From Mauremys mutica (lineage: Eukaryota > Chordata > Testudines > Geoemydidae), in assembly GCF_020497125.1 (NCBI RefSeq), contig NC_059073.1:10189225-10253224 (forward strand): a stretch of 64,000 nt of DNA, given 5' to 3'. Made by a program: the position numbers and the translations under genes. Positions within the stretch are counted from its first letter, which is position 1; the number at the start of each line of letters is the position of its first letter. Below are positions 35,596-46,545 of the stretch, piece by piece. A model generated the notes under the pieces. It saw nothing but the letters and a program-made list of their open reading frames with translations. It searched no databases and was not told the origin of the DNA.

Positions 35596-37213
35596 TCATG
35601 GGGAGAAGGTGACCAGCCCTCTGTGGAGAAAGAAGTGGTTCGGGACTATTTAGAAAAACTGGACGAGCACAAGTCCATGGGGCCGGATGCGCTGCATCTA
35701 AGGGTGCTAAAGGAGTTGGTGGATGTGATTGCAGAGCCATTGGCCATTATCTTTTGAAAACTTATGGCGAACGGGGGAGGTCCTGGATGACTGGAAAAAG
35801 GCTACTGTAGTGCCCATCTTTAAAAAAGGGAAGAAGGAAGATCCAGGAAACTACAGGCCAGTCAGTCTCACCTCAGTCCCTGGAAAAATCATGGAACAGG
35901 TCCTCAAGGAATCAATTCTGAACCACTTAAAGGAGGGGAAAGTGATCAGGAACAGTCAGCATGGATTCACCAAGGGCAAGTCATGCCTGACTAACCTAAT
36001 TGCCTTCTATGATGAGATAACCGGCTCTGTGGATGAGGGGAAAGCAGTGGATGTGATATTTCTGGACTTTAGCAAAGCTTTTGATACAGTCTCCCACAGT
36101 ATTCTTGCCAGCAAGTTAAAGAAGTATGGGCTGGATGATTGGACTATAAGGTGGATAGAAAGCTGGCTAGATGGTCGGGCTCAACGGGTAGTGATCAATG
36201 GCTCCATGTCTAGTTGGCAGCCGGTTTCAAGTGGAGTGCCCCAAGGGTCGGTCCTGGGGCTGGTTTTATTCAATATCTTCATTAATGATTTGGAGGATGG
36301 CGTGGACTGCACTCTCAGCAAGTTTGCAGATGACACTAAACTTGGAGGAGTGGTAGATAAGCTGGAGGGTAGGGATAGGATACAGAGGGACCTAGATAAA
36401 TTAGAGGACTGGGCCAAAAGAAACCTAATGAGGTTCAACAAGGACAAGTGCAGAGTCCTGCACTTAGGATGGAAGAATCCCATTCACTGTTACAGACTAG
36501 GGACCGAGTGGCCAGGCAGCAGTTCTGCAGAAAAGGACCTAGGGGTTACAGTGGACGAGAAGCTGGATATGAGTCAACAGTGTGCCCTTGTTGCCAAGAA
36601 GGCTAACAGCATTTTGGGCTGTATAAGTAGTGGCATTGCCAGCAGATTGAGGGATGTGATCATTCCCCTCTATTCGACATTGGTGAGGCCTCATCTGGAG
36701 TACTGTGTCCAGTTTTGGGCCCCACACTACAAGAAGGATGTGGAAAAATTGGAAAGAGTCCAGCAGAGGGCAACAAAAATGATTCGGGGTCTGGAGCACA
36801 TGACTTATGAGGAGAGGCTGAGGGAACTGGGATTGTTTAGTCTGCAGAAGAGAAGAATGAGGGGGGATTTGATAGCTGCTTTCAGCTACCTGAAAGGGGG
36901 TTCCAAAGAGGATGGATCTAGACTGTTCTCAGTGGTAGCAGATGACAGAACAAGGAGTAATGGTCTCAAGTTGCAGTGGGGGAGGTTTAGGTTGGATATT
37001 AGGAAAAACTTTTTCACTAAGAGGGTGGTGAAGCACTGGAATGGGTTCCCTAGGGAGGTGGTGGAATCTCCTTCCTTAGAGGTTTTTAAGGTCAGGCTTG
37101 ACAAAGCCCTGACTGGGATGATTTAGTTGGTGTTGGTCCTGCTTTGAGCAGGGGGTTGGACTAGATGACCTCCTGAGGTCCCTTCCAACCCTGATGTTCT
37201 GTGATTCTATGAT
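35596..37213 (+). mobile_element. CR1 LINE, 5'-truncated, longest copy in the window
   Basis: About 1.6 kb runs from the N-terminal part of the reverse transcriptase to the 3' tail ending 'gttctgtgattctatga'. The endonuclease domain is absent. The flanks (35530-35595 and 37214-37310) both belong to the same dispersed 'gagtaact..' type sequence, so the CR1 inserted into it. Confidence 0.9.
35625..37126 (+). pseudogene. CR1 reverse transcriptase, one frameshift
   Basis: The frame at 35625-35754 reads 'EEHKSMGPDALHLRV'-like RT finger sequence (exact from LDEHKSMGPDALHLRVLKEL), then shifts because of one extra T in the T-run at about 35751-35754. From there to the stop at 37126 it is open for about 450 residues. 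Visible motifs: '[20 protein letters not shown]', '[20 protein letters not shown]', motif A '[15 protein letters not shown]', motif B '[15 protein letters not shown]', catalytic '[10 protein letters not shown]', and the C-terminal '[18 protein letters not shown]' and '[13 protein letters not shown]'-type region. The YADD/FADD and motif A aspartates are kept. The usual GPVLF is GLVLF. In the family it copies LINE RNA at nicked target DNA. With no endonuclease and a frameshift it is not autonomous. Confidence 0.85.
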
Positions 37214-37319
37214 TACTCATGATCTTAAGTGCTTCACTGGACCGGGCCTGCTGAAGTCAACAAGTGTCTTTACATTGAGTTCAATGGGCTTTGTATCAGG
37301 CCCTTATTCATTAGAGTGA

Positions 37320-38609
37320 ATTAGTGAGGCAGTGCTGTATGTTAGAGACACTGTCTGGTTTTCACTGGGGGTGAGGGGAAATCTTATGCCGTTTATTACG
37401 TTAGATTTGGGTGGTTTTAGACAAATAGTTTTTTTTTTTAATCTAATTGACTTTTTATACCTGATCAGTGTGATATTTCACTCAACAGGGAAAATGGCAA
37501 TAGACAGAATAGGGTCAATTCTTGGCTCGTCATTTTCTCTTTCTGAGTTTCAGACTTCATTAAGAAAAAAGAAAAGAATCCTGGAAATCTTTCTATTGAA
37601 CCTACAAAGCCTACCTTTTGGCCTCAAAGTACCTAATTGTATCATACCCACCCCCTTTGCAGAGGTATAAAATGAACAAGGCTGATTGTATAGCCACTGC
37701 AGGCAGCCCCATTAGAGCCTGTAGCTTATAGTGTACATTGATGACATATGATTTATTATTTTATTAACAAATTAGTTTGGTGCATGAATGTATATCTGCA
37801 AAGATGTAAAGGGAAAATAACGTGCATAATATCAGGCACCACAGTGATGAACGGGCTATAAAAACAGTTAGGATCGGATCCTCACACCCATTGAAGTCAC
37901 TGGATTTTGGTTCAGGGCCATTGGTAATGTAACATGATCAGGTGAAAGAATACTGCCAGAATTCTTTGACTGAAGTAACTCATTGCAGCCCATGTGCTTG
38001 ATTTATTACATATACCCAAATTTATCTATATCCTGCACTCATTACCATGATGCTGAAGCACTGGCTATTTTTCTTGGTGTTATCCAACAGTCTTTTAAAT
38101 ATCAAAATACAGCATGTAGAACACCCACAGTGTTTACAGCATCAGGACAGCAATGCTAGTAATGATTGAAATAAAAAGGGTTGTTAGAAGGCATCTTAGT
38201 CGACGTCAGAACCAGAGTTTATTTCTTTTTCAAAACACCCTGTGTGTAAATGTAGTGCTGCATTGGTAGCAGTGGAAACTGAAAGCTTCTGTTGACCTGC
38301 GGCGCAGCTAGAGCCTCTCAGTATGTAATCCTTGGAGCCGCCAGGAGGAATTTTGGCACATGTGGGCACGGTTTCTCTTGGGACTCCCAGTGAGTGTGCT
38401 CTGTAGTTGTAGCCCCGCCACCCTTTAAACAGGAGGTGGTTGCACTTCCTTCTGTATCCAGCAAGCCTTTCTGGTCAGCATGGAGTGGGCACAGAACAGT
38501 GGCTCCACCCTCACTTCACCCTTGCTTTGGGCAGCTGACGTTTGCCTGGGAACTAGCAGGGGGCAGTACCTGAGTGTCCTAATCTGAACGGCAAATTTTC
38601 AATGCTCTC
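37320..38609. other. Intron, nothing recognised
   Basis: A copy of the dispersed 'cattgaagtcactgg' motif lies near 37889. No coding signal. Confidence 0.35.
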
Positions 38610-38625
38610 TACCGTATATAAGGCA

Positions 38626-38725
38626 TATATATCTTGCATCCGAAGAAGTGGGTATTCACCCACGAAAGCTCATGCTGCAAAACGTCTGTTAGTCTATAAG
38701 GTGCCACAGGATTCTTTGCTGCTTT
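38626..38725 (+). mobile_element. 100-bp PLE 3' end with 16-bp target duplication
   Basis: It is flanked by identical taccgtatataaggca at 38610-38625 and 38726-38741. The insert begins 'tatatatcttgcatccgaag' and ends 'gattctttgctgctttt'. It is only the hammerhead-like core and the tail. Confidence 0.9.
38640..38677 (+). ncRNA. Hammerhead-ribozyme-like core in PLE tail, mutated
   Basis: CCGAAGA, stem II GTGGGT-ATTC-ACCCAC, GAAA, stem III AGC-TCAT-GCT, then G. Both the second core position (C for U) and the cleavage nucleotide (G) are non-permissive. Confidence 0.4.
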
Positions 38726-38741
38726 TACCGTATATAAGGCA

Positions 38742-39725
38742 AATCAAAGGCCTTTAACTGGCCACTGGGCATGTAAAGTGACCACACAAGAGACATGCTA
38801 TAACTCCTATTGCTTGCAATACTCTTGAAAAAATGTGTGTCCGCCCTGAATAAAGCAGCAGTTCCCAGTATGCACTGGAGATGCAAAAAAGGAATCAAGT
38901 CATCCCCCAGGTGTGAAATATAATATCAAGGGTGTTATGACAGGCAGAATCTGATTGGCCGATTGAGGTTATAACTTCACAAGTGTGACTTGTTAGCCAA
39001 TTAAAAATGTATAGAAGCAAAATTTTTCAGGAATGTACTAATACATGGCAAATGACGATAATATCTAGCACTTTATATATAGCGTTTTTCATCTCCAAAG
39101 AGCCATACAGATAATTAACTAATTAGTTACACTGCTGGGTACACAAGTAGAATAGAGAACTGTTAGGTGGTTGGAGACATGTCTTCCTCCAGCGCCCCCT
39201 TCTGATAATATTGAGAACAACAACTCCATCAGGATGAAGAGAGTCCATTTTTAACTGTCTCCAACTCCTTCTCCCCTCTCCTTCAGTCTCACATTTTTGG
39301 TTAACAAAGGAGGAGGAGTGTAAGGTAATCCTCCTGGGGTGCATAATAATCCAACTGTGCTTTCCAATAGCTACCGTTTTCTGTCATTAAATAGTTTTGA
39401 AGTGCTTTTCTTTCAATACCAGGGAAAGGGGCTGCATAGGCAGACCTAGGAACTGAGGTCCTCCCTTTCCTCAACCGAAGGATGCAGCTGACGGGCAGCA
39501 GCCGTGCAGGTTAACCACATGTCTGCTCCCATGCCTCAGTCCTGATTCTAGATCTGAGGGGGTAATTCAGACTCCATGTCAGTTCAGTCCTTGGCCTCTT
39601 TGATGAGATTGCCAGCTGGAGACTGTATAAAACCAACCAACCAAAGGAGTGTATTGAATGTAGCCACTGTGGGGTTTGCTTTGTGCAGCCAGTGTCTTAG
39701 AATAATGGACTGATAGCTTTCCAGC
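38742..39725. other. Intron, nothing recognised
   Basis: Around 39060-39110 'atatagcgtttttcatctcc' resembles the far end of MIR-like repeats. No coding signal. Confidence 0.3.
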
Positions 39726-39733
39726 TACTAGAG

Positions 39734-39958
39734 CAGAGGTTCTCAAACTGGGGGTTGGGAGCCCTCAGGGGGTCGTGAGGTTATTACATGGGGGGTGGTC
39801 GCGAGCTGCCAGCCTCCATCCCAAACCCGGCTTTGCCTCCAACATTTATAATGGTGTTAAATATATTAAAAAGTGTTTTTAATTTATAAGGGGGGGGGTC
39901 ACACTCTTAGGCTTGCAGTGCGAAAGGGGTCACCAGTACAAACGTTTGAGAACCACTG
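39734..39958. mobile_element. Short non-autonomous hAT-type element ('cagaggttctcaaac' family)
   Basis: The ends cagaggttctcaaac and gtttgagaaccactg are inverted repeats, flanked by exact tactagag at 39726-39733 and 39959-39966. At 225 bp it is non-coding. The terminal sequence is close to that of the palindromic elements at 42119 and 47975. Confidence 0.9.
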
Positions 39959-39966
39959 TACTAGAG

Positions 39967-40440
39967 CTTCCTAAAGAATCAGCCCCACCTGCTTCAAGTG
40001 GCACTATCATCTCTTTGTGATGAACCCCTGTGAGCCACTTCCCTCTCTGGTGTAAATCCATTGAGTTATTCTAAGGATGAATTTTGCTCCATGTTCTTAA
40101 TTCATTCCCATGTGGTTGGGGGCGGGGAGTGGTGCAGGAGGCAGTTTGCGTTGTTCAGTGCTAAATGGAGCAGCTGTACCCCAGGGGAGAGCCCTAAGCC
40201 TCCCCCACCACCATTCCACTGGAGGCTTCCCAGAAGATACGTTTAATCAGGACATCTCCCAGGTGCGCGGGTCACTCCTTTCCTGGTCAGTGTCACCCAC
40301 TTTTGGTGCTCAGTTGGCCTGCTCTGTAGCCCTGTGGCTGAATGGATATATTGTAGTGCTGCTACCTTCTCCAGGGCGAAGTTCTCATCACCACGAGCTC
40401 ATGCCCAACTTCTCTCTAGTTGGCATCAAGCCCCAATAAT
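39967..40440. other. Intron, nothing recognised
   Basis: No coding or repeat signature that I can name. Confidence 0.3.
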
Positions 40441-40444
40441 TTTA

Positions 40445-41104
40445 CTTGGAGCAGAGCGAGAGAGAGGAAGTGTGCATGTGTGAAAGTTGCTCCAGTATGC
40501 TGCCTCCTGGCCAGATGTGGCATTGCAACACCTTTTCCTTGGTTTCCTCCCCTGTCCTTTAGCCAACTCTGGCCATTAGCGTGCCCTGGCCCTCCAGGCA
40601 GTGCACTGTCCCTTCAAGGGCCACAGAGTCCTTTACCAAAGTCAAGCAGAAATATACACAGGACCAAGCCTTCAGCCTGGGTGGGCTCAGCTGGCAGCCA
40701 TCTCATGGCAGGTGTGTCTTTGCTGCACTACACCCTCTAACCACAGGCTTCTGTACTTTGGTCAGCCTAGGGGCTGGCACACTCCTCCTCTCACTCAGGG
40801 GTTCAGCAGGCTGCAGCTCTGGAGGGTCTCTGTTCTCCAGGCAGGCTTCCAGCTGTCTCCTGCAGAAGCCTGTTTGCTTTCCTCTCCACAGCCCTTTTCC
40901 AGGCTGCTCCACCTCCCTCCCTTTGGGTCTCTCCCATCCAAGTGGCTCACCCAGCTCGTTATTGGGTTGGGGGAACTCCCCTCCCAGATGGGCTATTTCT
41001 AATTAAGCCTTGCCAACCCCGTGGATGCAAGCAGGCTAGTTAATTGGCCTCTCCTGCCCATTTTAACCCTTTAGTGACATGTGTAGGGTAAACAGCCCAT
41101 CACA
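40445..41104 (-). repeat. Possible LTR, minus orientation
   Basis: On the minus strand the block begins tgtgatgggctgttta, a TG-start typical of LTRs, and contains C/T-rich sequence and 'ttaattagaaatagcccatc'. I could not fix the other end or a target duplication. Long Ser/Pro-rich frames are compositional. Confidence 0.35.
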
Positions 41105-42110
41105 GTGTGTGAAACACAATGCACACCCAGCCCTCTGTCCCTCCGGCAATGTGGAGACATGTCCCAGCTACATGCTGCTGGGACCAGAACTATTTTCTTT
41201 TCTGGCGGCTTATTGCGGGAAGACTTTTGAGTGAATCTGACGATAGGAGTGAGAGCCCTGGAGACTGCCGCTTTCTTGTATCCACAGAAGAGTTAAAGCA
41301 TGGGGACCACCACTAGGGCAAGAGGAGAGGTCAATTTCTGTGACTCAGTTTAGTCCTCATCACTCTTTTTCCTATATAAATCTTTTATAGCTTGAATGAT
41401 AGGGAATACAGACCAGATTCTGCCACCTGTACACTGAGTACTACTTTACCCCATGGGAGTCCCATTGATTTCTGTGCAGCTATTCATGCCACAAAAGGAT
41501 GTGACAATCAGGCCCAGAATAACTCGGTGCTGGTTCAGAGCAGCCGTTTTTATAAGTCATGTGACTATTTATTTTAATATGCGTAACTATTTACTTTTCA
41601 TGGAATGTGTTTACACATGGCTGCCATCGGCATTAACGGCAGAATGCAGAGTTCACATGTTAAAGCTGCCCCTCTCTAAGTGGGGAAGAAAGAAATCCAT
41701 GGAGCATTGTGCAGACATCCAGACTAAGATCTCTGCAAACTAAAAAGCAACAGGGCTCCAGTGGGCAAACATATCTCTGTCTGAAGAGCAGTGGCACGCA
41801 GCCTCTCTCGTGCCCTAGTCCATCCTTCCCATACAGTCTTCCGCTTCGTGGTCAGTTGTGACTTGCCAACAGCCTTAGCCTGAGCAATGAAAGTCCATAT
41901 GTTTTCCAGCTCATCAGAAGTGTCTGTGACCTTGGCTGACTTTCAGAGGTCTGCTGCCTTAGCTGTTTTTACATGCTGGGTCCCCTCTCCCTTTATCCAT
42001 GCCTGGAATGTGTAACTTCTCCACTCTTTGCTTTGCCACCTCTTGCATAGGTTAAATGGGAAGGAAGGCAGAATTAAGGATACCTGTGAAGTGAAGGGGA
42101 CAGGCAGGCT
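41105..42110. other. Intron, nothing recognised
   Basis: A copy of the dispersed 'gggagtcccattgatttctg' motif lies near 41455. No coding signal. Confidence 0.3.
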
Positions 42111-42118
42111 TTGTACAT

Positions 42119-42450
42119 CAGGGTTTCTCAAACAGGGGTTGCCACTTGTGTAGGGAAAGCCCCTGGTGGGCCAGGCCGGTGTGTTTACCTGCCCCGTCTG
42201 CAGGTCCGGCCGATCGCTGCTCCCACTGGCTGCGGATCGCTGCGCCAGGGAAATGGGAGCTGCTGGAAGTGGCACGGGCCGAGGGACGTACTGGCCGCCG
42301 CTTCCAGCAACTCCCATTGGCCCGGCGCAGCGATCTGTGGCCAGTGGGAGCCGCGATCGGCCGGACTGCGGATGGGGCAGGTAAACAAACCGGCCTGGCC
42401 TGCCAGGGGCTTTCCCTACACAAGCGGCGACCCCTGTTTGAGAAACTCTG
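42119..42450. mobile_element. Palindromic MITE, hAT-like (332 bp)
   Basis: The ends cagggtttctcaaacagggg and cccctgtttgagaaactctg are inverted repeats, flanked by exact ttgtacat at 42111-42118 and 42451-42458. The arms continue through most of the element but with many more mismatches than in 32094-32428. It is non-coding, and open frames on both strands mirror each other because of the palindrome. Confidence 0.9.
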
Positions 42451-42458
42451 TTGTACAT

Positions 42459-43460
42459 GATGTTCCCCTGCGGAGTTTCCGATCAGAGTCCGCTTCTGGT
42501 TTTCAGTCAGTTTTCCTGCTTTAAAAATATTAATAACTCTTTGCACTTCAGCAACTTTAATCTGTGGCTCTCGAAGCAAGTCAGAACAGGGACCTTTTTA
42601 CACCTGTGCCTGGGGGTGGGGGGGGAGTATAATGACTACAGCAGGTGCAAGGCAGGGGAGGATCACTCCTTCAGAGTCCATGAAACCACCAGGAGCTTTT
42701 TATTTTTCTGAGATAGAGACGTCGAGTGCTGTTCACTGGGGATGGGTCTTTCAAAGGAGATTTTAAAAATAAAGTTCTGCCTGGACATTAGAGATCCCAT
42801 GGTATTTTTGCTAAGAAGAGGGACTTCTCTGGTACCTTTGGCCAAATCTTCCCCTACAAGCTGTTGAGATCTGTGCTCTGCTTTGGTTGGTAGCTGCACT
42901 CCACATTTTAGGAGAATGTGGGCTGCTCTTGGCCCAAGCGAGAGAGTGACTTTGGGTGCCTCTGTTCTCCAGAACTAGGCCGTGATGGGGATGGGAACTG
43001 CAAAGATAAGTTACCAGGGGGAAAGAGGTTATCTGAGGGAGGACAGGAAACTGTCTTTTGTAAACAGTGAAAATGCCAACTACTCCTTGCTCTTTAGAGC
43101 AGAGACAATTGAAGTTTGTGTATGGGCAGTGGTGACAAGTATAATAATAGGTTACACTGAACTCCCTTGCATGACTCCCTCAGTTGAACATCATCAAGGT
43201 ATCAAACTGTAAGAGTGGTAATATTAATCATAGCACATTATCGTATGGAGCACATGCTGATCTTCCCACAGCTCCTTTCATCCCTCAGGTTTTGCAGTCA
43301 CTGGGGTTGTGTAGCTGAAAATCAGCTGAAAGCCTGTAAGCCCATGTTGTGAGATGGTGCAGGATGTTTTGTGCCTGATTTAAAAGTTAACTAGGCCTGA
43401 TGAATATCTGAAAGCTGTGTCCTCTCTCTGTAAGCACTGGGTGATGGGTGAAGTGAATTA
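42459..43460. other. Intron, nothing recognised
   Basis: No coding or repeat signature that I can name. Confidence 0.3.
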
Positions 43461-43465
43461 GCACA

Positions 43466-44165
43466 TGTAGCGGGGTGGTCACCTGCTCCTGCCCTGAAGG
43501 GCTTGAAATCAGCCCTGGGAGAGGGCTGAGACTGCGAGAGGGCTGCTGCTAGGAAAGCAGCAAGCCTCGGCTGACTGGGGAAACGGCCACAACTATGTCC
43601 ATGCCCCAATCAAGCCTCAGCTGGCCCTATAAAAGGCCAGTGAGCCAGGAGCTGGCAGAGTCGCTCTCTAGCTGTAGAGGGAGATGGACCTGAGCAGGGT
43701 ACCTGAGTAAAGCAGGGCTGGGGACAGGCTGAGGAGCTGGGGAGCTCTAGCCTGGAAAGCCCCAGGCTGCGGCCTAGCATTGGGCTAATAGGTACTGGGG
43801 GTTGCAGAGGGCAGCCCAGGGGTAGGCCAAGGCAGCAGGTCCAAACCCAACCTAGCTGGTGATGAATAGGCTGATACTGCAGTCTGCCCCAGGGCGTGGG
43901 GGCTAGACAATGACTGGCAGTAGCCTTATACTGAGGTGAGGTGGGGATACAGGGTGGGGTTCCCTGGGGAGGGGAGACCCCCAGATCTGTGGGGTACTGC
44001 CAGGAGGCAGCACCCCATATAATGGGGCACCGGAGTCCAGGGAGGGACACAGGGGCCCAGCGGCAGTGGGACTCTGGCCTGTAGGGGGCGCTCCGGAGGC
44101 TGGATGAGCTAATTCCTGAGACGACCAGCAGGAGGTGCCGCAGGGGTGAGTCCCGCACCTTTACA
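43466..44165 (+). mobile_element. Solo LTR of an endogenous retroelement
   Basis: The 700-bp element begins tgtagcggggtggtc, ends cgcacctttaca (TG...CA form), and is flanked by exact 5-bp duplications gcaca (43461-43465 and 44166-44170). No internal region or second LTR is adjacent, so it is a solo LTR made by recombination. The orientation is chosen from the TATA box at 43628. Confidence 0.85.
43628..43634 (+). promoter_or_regulatory. LTR TATA box
   Basis: tataaaa within 'ccctataaaaggccag', about 160 nt from the LTR start, is the probable U3 core promoter. Confidence 0.6.
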
Positions 44166-44204
44166 GCACATTAATATTATCCTTTGGAATTCAAGAACAA
44201 ATTG

Positions 44205-44410
44205 TCAAGTATCAGATGGGTAGCCATGTTAGTCTGGATCTGTAAAAAGCAACACAGAGTCCTGTGGCACCTTATAGACTAACAGAAGTATTGGAGCATG
44301 AGCTTTCATGGGTGAATACCCACTTCGTCAGATGCGTATTCATCCATGAAAGCTTATGATCCAATACTTCTGTTAGTCTATAAGGTGCCACAGGACTCTG
44401 TCGCTTTTTA
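44205..44410. mobile_element. Two PLE 3' ends inserted head to head
   Basis: A minus-oriented PLE tail (about 44205-44335) is joined to a shorter plus-oriented tail (about 44336-44410). The whole is flanked by aagaacaaattg at 44193-44204 and 44411-44422 (12 nt, identical). The two tails share 'gttagtctataaggtgcc' in opposite orientations. Confidence 0.85.
44294..44331 (-). ncRNA. Hammerhead-ribozyme-like core in PLE tail, core bases intact
   Basis: On the minus strand: CTGACGA, one extra A, stem II GTGGGT-ATTC-ACCCAT (last pair G-T), GAAA, stem III AGC-TCAT-GCT, then C as cleavage base. This is the copy with the best core. Stem I pairing with the flanks is poor. Confidence 0.5.
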
Positions 44411-44422
44411 AAGAACAAATTG

Positions 44423-45055
44423 GTGTCTTCAGGCTTTCTCCACAGGTTATGTGGGTGGTGGCATTACAACTAATATGCATTTGGCCACAGCAGTAAGTGG
44501 TGGTGTCACTTGTGTGGGAGATGATTGCCAGCACAGAACGCAGAAGCAGATAAAAAGCTTACTTTGAAACCATCAGTAAAGGATCTGGGGGAAAAATGTG
44601 TGGAATTTTGATGGTGAGGTTACATTTGAAAACAGAACCAGACTTTGTATGCTTGAACATATGTGTATGCCAAGTGGATCTAACATACCAGGACAATATT
44701 ATTACATTTCATCTATTCAGCACCTATATCGGAGGTTTTCAGTACATTCGAGACATGTCAAGCCTCATAGCACATCTGTTTTGACTGTTTAATGTTGGAG
44801 CTAAGGATACAATTCAAGTCATTTTGGTAATATAAATAAAGATAACGATAAGAAAAGTCTCATGCCTCCCAGTCCTCGTGCCCAGTCCACTGGAACAGCA
44901 TATCTGCAAAGGTCTTGCACGAGACCACACATCAAGTCAGTAGCAATGCTGGGACTAGAAGGCAGGAATTCATGCTGTGACCATTAGACCTAAGTAACTA
45001 AGCTATATCTGCCTCCTCAGTTCAGCTCTCAGCACCTTTCTTTTCATTTGCTCCA
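44423..45055. other. Intron with a MIR-like fragment
   Basis: At about 44930-45015 'gctgggactagaaggcagga' and 'tgaccattagacctaagtaa' look like the tRNA-side end of a reversed MIR. The rest shows nothing. Confidence 0.35.
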
Positions 45056-45062
45056 TGCTGAA

Positions 45063-45845
45063 GCCACGTCTACACTTCAAAATTAGGTTGACTTAACTTA
45101 CGTCGGCATACAGCCGTGGCAGTAATTACATCGCTTGTGCGTGTCTACAATTTGATCCTTGTGTTCATAGGCGCTAACTTTCTCTGGCGCCGGTGGGTGC
45201 CTGCACCCCCTTGCCCCTTTCCCCGCCCCTGGCCCTGCCCTGACTCCACTCCATCCCTGCTCCTGGCCCTGCCCCCATTCCAACTCCATCCCCAAAGTCC
45301 CTGCCCTAATTCTGCCCCCTCCCTGCCCCTATTGGATCCCTTCCCCAAATCCCTGGCCCCGCCTCTTCCCCCAGCGTGCTGCGTTCCCCCTCCTTCCTGC
45401 CCCGCGAATCAGCTGTTTTGCGACGCAAGCACTGGGAGGAAGTGGGGAGAAGCAGGACACGGCAGTGGGCTTGCAGAGGAGGCGGAGGTGAGCTGGAACA
45501 GGGGCGTGGGGCAGGGCCACGGGGAGCTGCCGGTGGGTGCTGAGCACCCACCAATTTTTTTCCGTGAGTGCTCCAGCCCCGGAGCACTTGTATCGTCCTC
45601 ACTAGAGCACTTATATCGATTGCACAGTCAGTGTGGGGCATTTTGGGAGGGCTCCTGAAACAGTAATAGTCAACATAAGCAATGCAGTGTCTACACTTAT
45701 ACTTCATTGACCTTGACTCTACGCTGCTTGTGAAGGTGGAGTCGGGGAAGTTATGTCTGTGGGAGTGAAATTTAAATGTAGGCACTTACATAGGCCAATG
45801 TAAGCTGCCTCGGCGTTGACCTAACTCTGTAGTGTGGACCAGATC
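45063..45845. mobile_element. MITE-like element with a nested hAT-type insertion
   Basis: The outer ends 'cacgtctacacttcaaaatt aggttgactt' (left; space added by me) and 'ttgacctaactctgtagtgt' (right) are imperfect inverted repeats. Between about 45168 and 45590 lies sequence of the 'cataggcgc' hAT family seen at 16993, with 'gtgctgagcacccacc' at its right but without the terminal cacctatg end. The inner copy is therefore truncated or rearranged. Confidence 0.6.
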
Positions 45846-46224
45846 TCAATATTTCTGTATGTCCTTCGTTTGACATTTCAGCTGAGAGATAGGGAAGCAT
45901 CTTAATTCCTGTGACCATGTGTGTTCATGTCCAAGGTTTTTAACTACCACAGGGCTGAATTTCTGTCTCAGGCCAGTAGTGGATGGAAGTCCTTACTGTA
46001 GCATCTGCCACTTGTTCACTAGCTTGTGTGAAGTGAGTTGGTCATCTCATGCAGTCTTTCCTCTCAAAAATAACTTCTGTTGCTATCCCTTACGGGAAAA
46101 AAAAAGTTAAAATACCCTACAATAATGGTCCGATACACCACCATTTACAGCAGTGTTATTACAGAGTCTGGGGTGATTTGTGTAAGTATTAGGAGTATGT
46201 GTATAAGGTTTAGCTCATCATCTG
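45846..46224. other. Intron, nothing recognised
   Basis: No coding or repeat signature that I can name. Confidence 0.3.
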
Positions 46225-46545
46225 AACAGAGAGATCATAGATTTGCCAAACGTGGAAGAGTAAAGAACGATCTTATGCTAAGGCATTTGATGGGGATTCA
46301 GATCTGTTTTTGGTTCCCTGCTCTGTCACAGACTTCCTATGTCACTTGGACAAATCACTTAATCACTCTTTGACTCAGTTTCCTATCTGTAAAATGGGGA
46401 TAATAACACTTCCTTTCGCCCACACCCTTGTCTGTTTTCTAGTGAGGCTGCAAACTCTTTCTGGCAGGGAACTGTCTCTCACTATGTATACATACAGCAC
46501 ATAGCACAAAGGGGACCTGATCTTTGTTGGGGTCACTAGGTGCTC
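46225..46545 (+). repeat. MIR-like SINE, long copy
   Basis: 'cacttggacaaatcacttaa', 'gactcagtttcctatctgta' and 'aaatggggataataacactt' are classic MIR. The 3' part 'acatacagcacatagcacaa' matches the MIR end. About 60 nt in the middle do not fit. Confidence 0.7.

Noticed and set aside
42118..42579. Frames reading 'VGKAPG.PGR' on both strands, and again at 47883-48437
   Set aside because: Produced by the palindromic MITEs at 42119 and 47975; the similarity between them is repeat homology, not a gene family.
43610..44158. 182-residue minus-strand frame
   Set aside because: Lies entirely within the bounded solo LTR; no retroviral or host domain.
45116..45785. Pro-rich frames of 180 and 159 residues
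   Set aside because: They cross nested transposon boundaries; composition only.
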